Positions 1-5,212 of a stretch of 6,480 nucleotides of DNA are shown here, piece by piece (the stretch's first letter is position 1; every line of letters begins with the position of its first letter). Location of the stretch: NCBI GenBank assembly GCA_025965775.1, contig JAOPWG010000429.1, positions 1 through 6,480 of the forward strand. The letters are read 5' to 3'. The translations under genes and the position numbers were made by a program. The notes below the pieces were generated by a model, which made no database searches, was not told the DNA's origin, and was given only the letters and a program-made list of their open reading frames with translations. The DNA comes from Modestobacter sp. (lineage in GTDB: Bacteria > Actinomycetota > Actinomycetes > Mycobacteriales > Geodermatophilaceae).

Positions 1-844
1 GGCCGGTCTTGCGGCCCAGCTCCCCGGCGGCCACCTTGTCACGCAACAGCTGGGGCGGGGTGAACCGCTCCCCCAGCGTCCCGGCCAGGTACTCGGCGAT
101 CGCCAGCCGCACGTCCAGGCCGACCAGGTCGGTGGAGCGCAGCGGCCCCATCGGGTGCCGGTAGCCCAGCTCCATGGCGGCGTCGATCGCCTCGGCATCC
201 GCGACGCCCTCCTCGAGCATCCGGATCGCCTCCAGCCCGAGCAGCACGCCCAGCCGGGAGGAGGCGAAACCGGGGGAGTCCTTGACCACCACGTCGGTCT
301 TGCCCAGCGCCTGCACCCAGCCCCGGGCCGCCTCGACCACGGCCGGTCCGGTCTCCGGGGCGACGACGACCTCCACGAGCTTGGAGGCCGGCACCGGGTT
401 GAAGAAGTGCATGCCCAGGAACTGGGCCGGACGGCGCAGCGCCGCGGCCAGCTCGGTCACCGACAGCGAGGAGGTGTTCGTGGCGAGGACGCAGGCATCG
501 CCCACCGCGGACTCGGCCGCGGTGAGGACGGTGATCTTCAGGTCGGCGCGCTCCGGCACCGCCTCGATCACCAGGCCGGTGCCGGGAGACAGCTCGGAGG
601 GGGAGTCCACCAGCGCCAGCCGGGACAGTGCACCGTCGACGTCCCCGGTGAGCTTGCCGCGCCTGGCCGCCTCCTCCAGGCCGGCGGCCACCCGGCCGCG
701 GGCTGCCTCGGCCGCCTCGTCGCCGGCCTCGACCACGTCGACCCGCGCACCCGCGGCCAGGAAGGCCTGGGCGATGCCGGCCCCCATCCGGCCGCCGCCG
801 ATGACGCCGATCCGTTCCGGGAGCCCAGTCACCGTGTCCGCCAC
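1..844 (-). CDS. 3-hydroxyacyl-CoA dehydrogenase family protein (3' end cut by window)
   Basis: NAD-dependent oxidation of (S)-3-hydroxyacyl-CoA to 3-oxoacyl-CoA is the family reaction (3HCDH, PaaH/Hbd/FadB2-like, cytosolic). Reading the minus strand gives 281 residues before the window edge. The Rossmann motif GGGRMGAGIA is at residues 16-25. The catalytic-region motifs NTSSL (122-127, likely Ser125), GMHFFNPVP (His146) and KLVEVV (Glu158) follow, then PGFASSRL (191-198) and the C-terminal domain with GYRHPMGPL. It breaks off at GRKTG, where family members usually have only a few to about 20 residues left. Spacing from Ser, His and Glu to the usual catalytic Asn points to Ser196, so that residue is changed. 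I chose GTG at 844 because GGAGG lies 5 nt upstream. ATG at 886 (poor ribosome-binding site) and GTG at 832 are in-frame alternatives. It is divergent from the thioesterase gene. The family call is firm; the substrate is unknown. Confidence 0.9.
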   Translation of the reverse strand, partial: MADTVTGLPERIGVIGGGRMGAGIAQAFLAAGARVDVVEAGDEAAEAARGRVAAGLEEAARRGKLTGDVDGALSRLALVDSPSELSPGTGLVIEAVPERADLKITVLTAAESAVGDACVLATNTSSLSVTELAAALRRPAQFLGMHFFNPVPASKLVEVVVAPETGPAVVEAARGWVQALGKTDVVVKDSPGFASSRLGVLLGLEAIRMLEEGVADAEAIDAAMELGYRHPMGPLRSTDLVGLDVRLAIAEYLAGTLGERFTPPQLLRDKVAAGELGRKTG

Positions 845-953
845 GCTGTCCTCCACCTCGCTGCGACCGTCGCTCCGGCTGATCATGTCCTGTCGGCAGT
901 CGCTCGGCGAACGCCACCCCTCCGCGACCGCTCCCACGAGAGGAAGTGCCACC
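845..953. promoter_or_regulatory. Divergent intergenic region between dehydrogenase and thioesterase
   Basis: This 109-bp gap must hold the 5' signals of two divergent genes. I find no convincing -35/-10 pair for either. On the minus strand CATGAT (887-882) could serve as a weak -10, which would place the transcript start near 875 and support translation from 844 rather than 886, but the matching -35 (TTCGCC at 18-bp spacing) is poor. The placement of promoters here is inference from gene orientation. Confidence 0.35.
850..854 (-). promoter_or_regulatory. Ribosome-binding site deciding the dehydrogenase start
   Basis: GGAGG on the minus strand lies 5 nt before the GTG at 844. The in-frame ATG at 886 has only AGGAC directly abutting it, and the GTG at 832 would be 17 nt away, so this site favours initiation at 844. 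Confidence 0.5.
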
Positions 954-1379
954 GTGCCCTCAGAGGTCACGCACCCCGTCGACCCCGCCCGCGTCCAGGG
1001 TGTCCTCGACATCCCCCTGCACCGCTTCCTCGGTGTCGAGCTGCTGGACCCGGCGGACCCCACGGCGGGCATCTGGTTCCCCGTCGGCGTCCCGGCGCAG
1101 AACCAGGTGCGACTGCTCCACGGGGGAGTGGTGACCGCACTGCTCGACGTCGCGTCCTACCTGGCACTGCTCCCGCACCTGGCCGCCGACGAGCACGCCG
1201 TCACCCACGACCAGTCGGTGTCCCTGCTACGTCCGGTCGCCGCCGACCGTCGGGTCGAGGTCGTGGGAACGGTGCTGCGCCGTGGCCGCTCGGTGGCCTT
1301 CCTCCGTGCCGAGGCGAGCGTCGAGGGCACGGTCGTGGCCACCGCCCAGGTCACCAAGACCGTCGTCCCGGCCGGCTGA
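954..1379 (+). CDS. PaaI-like hotdog-fold acyl-CoA thioesterase
   Basis: A 141-residue single hotdog-domain protein, the usual size for the PaaI/YbgC-like thioesterases that hydrolyse acyl- or aryl-CoA to the free acid and CoA in the cytosol. The diagnostic segment is LLHGGVVTALLDVA: His56-Gly57-Gly58 followed nine residues later by Asp65, the spacing seen in PaaI, where this Asp is the catalytic acid/base. The second half (HDQSVSLLRPV, then RRGRSVAFLRAEAS and VATAQVTKTV) matches the typical strand pattern in which the substrate tunnel and the dimer interface are formed. The GTG start at 954 is preceded by GAGAGGAAG about 8 nt upstream. The open frame continues far upstream, but that part is antisense to the dehydrogenase and is not protein-like. 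It probably recycles CoA or removes dead-end thioesters for the neighbouring pathway; the specific substrate is unknown. Confidence 0.85.
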   Translation: MPSEVTHPVDPARVQGVLDIPLHRFLGVELLDPADPTAGIWFPVGVPAQNQVRLLHGGVVTALLDVASYLALLPHLAADEHAVTHDQSVSLLRPVAADRRVEVVGTVLRRGRSVAFLRAEASVEGTVVATAQVTKTVVPAG

Positions 1380-1389
1380 TCGCCGGTCG
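1369..1389 (+). terminator. Possible hairpin at the thioesterase stop codon
   Basis: CGGCCGGC (1369-1376) can pair with GCCGGTCG (1382-1389), an 8-bp stem including one G-U pair, around a 5-nt loop (1377-1381) that holds the TGA stop. There is no T-tract. It may be a weak GC-only terminator, or simply chance in GC-rich DNA. Confidence 0.25.
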
Positions 1390-1420
1390 CCGGTCGCCTC
1401 TCCTCCCTGCGCGCGGGGCT

Positions 1421-1436
1421 CGTGATTGACATCACG
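1421..1436. promoter_or_regulatory. 16-bp inverted repeat, candidate CRP-like or GntR-like operator
   Basis: CGTGAT and ATCACG form perfect 6-bp arms around TGAC. The core reads GTGA-N6-TCAC, which is the core of the CRP/GlxR family consensus (TGTGA-N6-TCACA) with C/G replacing the outer T/A. It covers the whole -35 hexamer, so a bound protein would be expected to block polymerase. A GntR-type regulator is an alternative reader. Confidence 0.45.
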
Positions 1437-1454
1437 CCGACGGCGGTCCATGGT
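1426..1454 (+). promoter_or_regulatory. Predicted promoter of the cyclase/ligase operon
   Basis: A perfect -35 hexamer TTGACA (1426-1431) is followed after exactly 17 bp by CATGGT (1449-1454), a weak -10 that keeps the A at position 2 and the T at position 6. Transcription would begin near 1461, leaving a 5' leader of about 50 nt before the GTG at 1510. The -35 sits inside an inverted repeat (1421-1436). The -35 is directly visible; promoter activity is inferred. Confidence 0.5.
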
Positions 1455-1509
1455 CCTCCCCGACCACACCCCGATCTCGTGCCCGGGATCCTGCTGCCCT
1501 GGAGGCTTC

Positions 1510-2478
1510 GTGACCGAGAACCCGACCACCGTCCCGGACCTCGTCGACCTGCTCAAGGATGCACCGACGAACTGGGGGAAGTGGGGGCCGGACGACGAGG
1601 TCGGCGCGCTCAACTACCTCGGTGCGGAGCAGGTCCTCGCCGCCGTGCGGCTGGTCAGCTCCGGCAAGGTGTTCACGCTGCAGCGGCTCATCGGCGTCCC
1701 GAAGGGTGACCCGGTCTGGCCCGGCCGCACACCGGCGGAGCGCACCCAGGTCCTCGACGAGGGCGACTGGGACGAGGGCGGGAAGGGGCCGGCCTACCCC
1801 GGCGGCCTGCACTACGCCGACGACAAGCTCGACGCCTACCTGCAGGGCTCCACGCAGTACGACGCGCTGGGCCACCTCTGGTACGACGGCAAGCTCTGGA
1901 ACGGCTTCGACGCGCGCACCACGATCGGCGGCCTGGACAAGGCCAGCGTCGAGCCGATCGCGCAGCGTGGTGTGGTCGGCCGCGCCGTCCTGCTCGACAT
2001 GGCGCGCTTCCGCGGCAAGAACACCCTCGACAAGGGCGAGACCTTCACCCACGAGGACCTGATGGCCTGCGCGCAGGCGCAGGGCGTCCGGATCGAGAAG
2101 CGCGACATCCTGATCGTCCGGACCAACTTCCTGCAGCTGTTCTTCGAGCAGGGCCCGGCCTTCTACGAGGGGTTCAACGAGCCCGGCCTGGTCTACAGCC
2201 CGGAACTCGTCCAGTGGTTCGCGGACATGGAGATCCCCAACCTGGTCACCGACACGATCGCCAACGAGGTGACGACCGACCCCAACAACGGGGTGGCCCT
2301 CGTCCTGCACAACGCCCTCATGCGGAACCTCGGTGTCACCCTGACCGAGATCGCCGACCTGGAGCAGCTGGCCGACGACTGCGCCGAGGACGGGCAGTAC
2401 GCATTCCTGTACGTCGCCGCCCCGCTGAAGGTCGCGAAGGGCAGCGGGTCGCCGGTCAACCCCGTCGTCATCAAGTAG
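1510..2478 (+). CDS. Cyclase-family (PF04199) metal-dependent hydrolase
   Basis: A 322-residue protein of the putative-cyclase family, which includes kynurenine formamidase (KynB) and isatin hydrolase; known members use a metal-bound water to open amide, lactam or lactone bonds. Landmarks are NWGKWGPDDEVGALNYL (residues 21-37), GSTQYDALGHLWYDG (113-127), a GVVGRAVLLDMA strand, an ILIVRTNFL strand, TDTIANE (247-253) and a C-terminal ALVLHNALMRNLGVTLTE helix followed by the DLEQLADDC segment. It belongs to the longer members; KynB is nearer 210 residues. The usual H-x-G-T-H-x-D-x-P-x-H metal motif reads Q-G-S-T-Q-Y-D-A-L-G-H here (112-122): Asp118 and His122 remain, but both early histidines are Gln. 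The GTG start at 1510 has GGAGG 4 nt upstream; the frame stays open further left, but those codons lie in the promoter. It is co-transcribed with the ligase 8 bp downstream. The name 'cyclase' is historical; the reaction is unknown. Confidence 0.85.
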   Translation: MTENPTTVPDLVDLLKDAPTNWGKWGPDDEVGALNYLGAEQVLAAVRLVSSGKVFTLQRLIGVPKGDPVWPGRTPAERTQVLDEGDWDEGGKGPAYPGGLHYADDKLDAYLQGSTQYDALGHLWYDGKLWNGFDARTTIGGLDKASVEPIAQRGVVGRAVLLDMARFRGKNTLDKGETFTHEDLMACAQAQGVRIEKRDILIVRTNFLQLFFEQGPAFYEGFNEPGLVYSPELVQWFADMEIPNLVTDTIANEVTTDPNNGVALVLHNALMRNLGVTLTEIADLEQLADDCAEDGQYAFLYVAAPLKVAKGSGSPVNPVVIK

Positions 2479-2486
2479 AGGACCAG

Positions 2487-4133
2487 ATGAGCGTCTACGA
2501 CGAGCGGCCCTGGCTGGCCCTCTACGGCGACCAGCCGGCCGACTACACGCTGGAGTTCGACAACGCGCTCGACATGTTCCGGGCCGGGGTGGCCCGGGAC
2601 CCCTCGGGCATCGCGTTGCAGTACTTCGACGGCGGCATCACCCGCCAGGAACTCGACGAGCTCAGCGACGGCCTCGCCAGCGGGCTGCTCGCGAACGGCT
2701 TCTCCCCCGGTGACCGGCTGGCGGTCTACCTGCAGAACGTCCCGCAGTTCGTCATCGCCATGGTCGCGGCCTGGAAGGCCGGCGGGGTCATGGTCTCGAT
2801 CAACCCGATGAGCCGGGAGCGCGAGCTGTCCTACCTGCTCAAGGACTCCGGGGCGACCGTGCTCGTCGCGCTGGAGGCGCTCTACGGCGAGATCGGGGTG
2901 AACGTCGTCCCGGACACCGACGTGCGACTGGTGCTCACGACCAGCGAGCTCGAGTTCCAGACCCGGGCCGACGACCGGCTGTTCGCCGGGATGACCCGGC
3001 AGCGCCACGAGGGCACGACCGACTTCAGCGAGTTCATCGCCGAACACCGGGGGGAGGTCCCGCCGCCGGTCGAGCTGGCGCCCGACGACGTCGCCTTCCT
3101 CACCTACACGTCCGGGACGACCGGGGTGCCCAAGGGCGCGATGAACACCCACCGCAACGTGGTCTTCACCGCCCAGGTCTACCGGGACTGGGTCCGGGCC
3201 GGACGGGACGGCCCGATCTTCGGCGTCGCCCCGCTGTTCCACATCACCGGGCTGATCGGGCACATCGCGGTGAGCATGCTCGCCCCGGCACCGCTGGTCC
3301 TGGCCTACCGGTTCGAGCCGCAGGTCGTCCTGGACGCGCTGGTCGAGCACCGGCCCACGTTCACGATCGGTGCCATCACCGCCTTCAGTGCCCTGCTCAA
3401 CGCCCCCGGTTTCACCAAGGACCACTTCGCCTCGTTCACCTCGGTCTACTCCGGCGGTGCAGCCATCTCCCCCACGGCGGAGAAGGCCTTCCTGGCAGCC
3501 ACCGGGAAGCAGGTGCACAACGCCTACGGCCTGACCGAGACCACCTCACCGATGACGGTGACGCCGTTCGGCGCCCCGTCGCCCGTCGACCCCACCTCCG
3601 GGGCGCTGTCGGTCGGGGTCCCGGCGCCGAGCACGATCGTGCGCATCCAGGGCGACGACGGTCAGGACCTGCCCCTGGGGGAGGTCGGCGAGATCGTCGC
3701 CGACGGGCCGCAGGTGGTCGCCGGGTACTGGGGGAAGCCCGAGGAGACCGCGGCGAACCTGCCCGGCGGGGCGCTGAAGAGCGGCGACGTCGGCTTCATG
3801 AACCCCGAGGGCTGGGTCTTCATCGTCGACCGCAAGAAGGACATGATCAACGCGTCGGGGTACAAGGTCTGGCCGCGCGAGGTGGAGGACGTCCTCGCCG
3901 AGCACCCCGCGGTCCGTGAGTCGGCGGTCGTCGGCGTGCCCGACGAGAAGCGCGGGGAGACGGTGAAGGCGTTCGTGAGCGTCAAGCCCGGCTCCTCCGT
4001 GACGCCGGAGGAGCTCATCGCGCACTGCAAGGAGCGGATGGCCGCCTACAAGTACCCGCGCAGCGTCGTCCTCCTCGACGAACTGCCCAAGACCGTCACC
4101 GGGAAGATCCTGCGGCGGGAACTGCGGGGTTGA
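2487..4133 (+). CDS. AMP-forming acyl-CoA ligase (fatty/aryl acid-CoA synthetase, FadD/CaiC-like)
   Basis: A full-length 548-residue member of the ANL adenylating superfamily: it activates a carboxylic acid with ATP to an acyl-AMP and transfers it to CoA in the cytosol. Core motifs are in order and intact: phosphate loop YTSGTTGVPKG (207-217), YGLTET (347-352), SGDVG with the ribose-binding Asp434, the hinge DRKKDMI (448-454), GYKVWPREVE (458-467) and the C-terminal PKTVTGKILRREL with catalytic Lys540. No transmembrane or signal segment is evident. ATG at 2487 has AGAGGA (2477-2482) overlapping the upstream TAG stop, so translation is probably coupled to the cyclase-family gene. Acid chain length or aromatic preference cannot be told from the motifs; the neighbours imply that the acid is then processed as a CoA thioester. 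The family call is very secure. Confidence 0.94.
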   Translation: MSVYDERPWLALYGDQPADYTLEFDNALDMFRAGVARDPSGIALQYFDGGITRQELDELSDGLASGLLANGFSPGDRLAVYLQNVPQFVIAMVAAWKAGGVMVSINPMSRERELSYLLKDSGATVLVALEALYGEIGVNVVPDTDVRLVLTTSELEFQTRADDRLFAGMTRQRHEGTTDFSEFIAEHRGEVPPPVELAPDDVAFLTYTSGTTGVPKGAMNTHRNVVFTAQVYRDWVRAGRDGPIFGVAPLFHITGLIGHIAVSMLAPAPLVLAYRFEPQVVLDALVEHRPTFTIGAITAFSALLNAPGFTKDHFASFTSVYSGGAAISPTAEKAFLAATGKQVHNAYGLTETTSPMTVTPFGAPSPVDPTSGALSVGVPAPSTIVRIQGDDGQDLPLGEVGEIVADGPQVVAGYWGKPEETAANLPGGALKSGDVGFMNPEGWVFIVDRKKDMINASGYKVWPREVEDVLAEHPAVRESAVVGVPDEKRGETVKAFVSVKPGSSVTPEELIAHCKERMAAYKYPRSVVLLDELPKTVTGKILRRELRG

Positions 4134-4135
4134 GC

Positions 4136-4173
4136 GCTGGCCGACTCCCACGATGGCCGGGAGGTCGGCCAGC
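4136..4173 (+). terminator. Strong GC-rich hairpin after the ligase gene
   Basis: Beginning 2 nt after the ligase stop, GCTGGCCGACTCCC (4136-4149) pairs with GGGAGGTCGGCCAGC (4159-4173): 14 base pairs with a single bulged G, around a 9-nt loop (4150-4158). The following bases are GC-rich, with no T-run. Such hairpins are common ends of transcription units in high-GC actinobacteria. It separates the acyl-CoA operon from the iron operon. Confidence 0.65.
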
Positions 4174-4236
4174 CCGTCTCCCACGCCGACGGCGGCCGAC
4201 ACCGGCCCGGACGGCGGACACCCCCGTGACGGTCGC

Positions 4237-4252
4237 CCTCTGTTCACAGAGG
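4237..4252. repeat. Perfect inverted repeat over the efe promoter -35
   Basis: CCTCTG and CAGAGG (6-bp arms) flank TTCA, forming a 16-bp dyad that includes the complete -35 hexamer. Its placement fits a protein-binding operator; it is too far upstream of the gene and too short to be a convincing terminator. No regulator family is recognisable from the sequence. Confidence 0.45.
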
Positions 4253-4271
4253 CCGTTCCTCGGACTAAGGT
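4243..4271 (+). promoter_or_regulatory. Predicted promoter of the efeUOB operon
   Basis: TTCACA (4243-4248; one mismatch to TTGACA) and TAAGGT (4266-4271; fits TANNNT) are 17 bp apart, the optimal spacing for the housekeeping sigma factor. Transcription would start near 4278, about 50 nt before the preferred GTG start of the permease. The -10 is embedded in an iron-box-like sequence and the -35 in an inverted repeat. Confidence 0.65.
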
Positions 4272-4284
4272 GAGGCTGCCCTTC
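4266..4284. promoter_or_regulatory. Candidate DtxR/IdeR iron box
   Basis: TAAGGTGAGGCTGCCCTTC matches the 19-bp DtxR/IdeR consensus TTAGGTTAGGCTAACCTAA at 13 of 19 positions, including TnAGGT, AGGCT and CCT. It has partial dyad symmetry (AAGG at one end, CCTT at the other). It covers the -10 hexamer and the presumed transcription start. Fe(II)-loaded IdeR bound here would repress the iron transporter when iron is sufficient, which fits the downstream genes. This is a comparison by eye, so binding is inferred. Confidence 0.6.
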
Positions 4285-4314
4285 GTCGCCTGACGGGGAG
4301 TCGATGCCGTCGTC

Positions 4315-4320
4315 GGAGGT
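4315..4320 (+). promoter_or_regulatory. Ribosome-binding site deciding the EfeU start
   Basis: GGAGGT lies 7 nt before the GTG at 4328, an ideal spacing. The in-frame ATG at 4304 has GGGGAG only 3 nt upstream, and the GTG at 4319 would overlap the GGAGGT itself. This supports starting the permease at 4328. Confidence 0.5.
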
Positions 4321-4327
4321 GCTCACC

Positions 4328-5212
4328 GTGGGCCAGGTGTTCCTCGCCAGTTACCTGATCGGCCTGCGTGAGGGCCTCGAGATGGTGCTCATCGTCAGTG
4401 TCCTCGTCGCCTACCTGGTGAAGACCGGACGGCGCCGACACCTGCTGCCGGTCTGGGGCGGCGTCGGTGCGGCCGCAGCGCTGTCGATCGGGTTCGGCTG
4501 GGCGTTGAGCTACGTCTCCACCACCGTCCTCGGTGGCCCCGGTCAGGAGCTCTTCGACGCCATCACCTCCACGGCGGCCGTCGCGCTGGTCACCTGGATG
4601 GTGTTCTGGATGCGCCGGACGGCACGCCGGATCTCCGGCCAGCTCCGCGGCCGGCTGGACGACGCGATCGGCCTGGGCATCGGCGCGGTCGTCGGCATCG
4701 CCTTCCTGGCCGTGGTGCGGGAGGGCCTGGAGACCACGTTGCTGTTCTTCGCCTCCGCCCAGGGGGCGACCACCGCCTCCCCCCTGCTGGGGCTGGCCGC
4801 CGGGCTGCTCACCGCGGTCGTGGCCGGGGTGGCTCTCTTCGCGGGTGCCATCCGGATCAACCTCTCGACATTCTTCACCGTGAGCGGCGTCCTGCTCGTG
4901 CTGGTCGCGGCCGGCATCGTCAAGTACGCGGTGCACGACTTCCAGGAGTCCGGTGTCCTGCCGGGGCTGACCACCCACGCCTTCGACGCCTCCGGCTGGC
5001 TGGACCCCTCGAGCTGGTACGGCGCGCTGGCCGCCGGGCTGTTCAACATCACCCCGCAGCCCTCGGTACTGGAGACCATCGCCTGGATCGCCTACCTGGT
5101 GCCCGTGCAGGCCCTCTTCCTGCTGCCCGGGCGCGCCGCCCGGACCGCCCCGCCCGCCCTCGACGTCACGACGGAGACCCCCGAGCATGCCCACGCCCCT
5201 GTCCAGGCGTAA
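4328..5212 (+). CDS. efeU: EfeU, FTR1-family iron permease
   Basis: Integral-membrane iron channel of the FTR1/EfeU family, which carries iron across the cytoplasmic membrane together with EfeO and EfeB. From the GTG at 4328 it has 294 residues. Two REGLE motifs, the family's iron-binding RExxE signature, lie in the first hydrophobic helix (14-18) and in a mid-protein helix (131-135), each on a membrane segment as expected. About seven hydrophobic segments can be followed, ending with a WIAYLVPVQALFLLPG helix and a polar tail of about 30 residues. The 4328 start puts the protein start right before helix 1 (GQVFLASYLIGLREGLE), as in relatives, and has the better ribosome-binding site; ATG at 4304 would add eight residues. 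It is the first gene of the efe operon, behind a promoter with an iron-box-like site. Its 3' end overlaps efeO by 26 nt. Confidence 0.93.
   Translation: MGQVFLASYLIGLREGLEMVLIVSVLVAYLVKTGRRRHLLPVWGGVGAAAALSIGFGWALSYVSTTVLGGPGQELFDAITSTAAVALVTWMVFWMRRTARRISGQLRGRLDDAIGLGIGAVVGIAFLAVVREGLETTLLFFASAQGATTASPLLGLAAGLLTAVVAGVALFAGAIRINLSTFFTVSGVLLVLVAAGIVKYAVHDFQESGVLPGLTTHAFDASGWLDPSSWYGALAAGLFNITPQPSVLETIAWIAYLVPVQALFLLPGRAARTAPPALDVTTETPEHAHAPVQA

Noticed and set aside
39..917. 292-codon minus-strand open frame over the same region
   Set aside because: It is a frame-shifted shadow with Gly/Arg-rich composition and no domain. The true minus-strand frame carries all the Rossmann and catalytic motifs.
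155..953. Long plus-strand open frames covering the dehydrogenase, one running straight into the thioesterase frame
   Set aside because: They are antisense to a clearly recognisable 3-hydroxyacyl-CoA dehydrogenase and have low-complexity Ala/Ser/Arg-rich translations. Only the part from 954 is protein-like and has its own ribosome-binding site.
1381..1394. Tandem CGCCGGT repeated twice after the thioesterase stop
   Set aside because: Only two short GC-rich units; no evidence of a functional repeat.
2193..3518. 441-codon minus-strand open frame opposite the acyl-CoA ligase
   Set aside because: It has no recognisable domain and a composition typical of antisense high-GC shadows; the plus-strand ligase is complete with all ANL motifs.
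4188..4217. Direct repeat GACGGCGG at 4188-4195 and 4210-4217, 22 bp apart
   Set aside because: The spacing is about two helical turns, but the repeat is short and GC-only in a GC-rich gap, so chance is likely.
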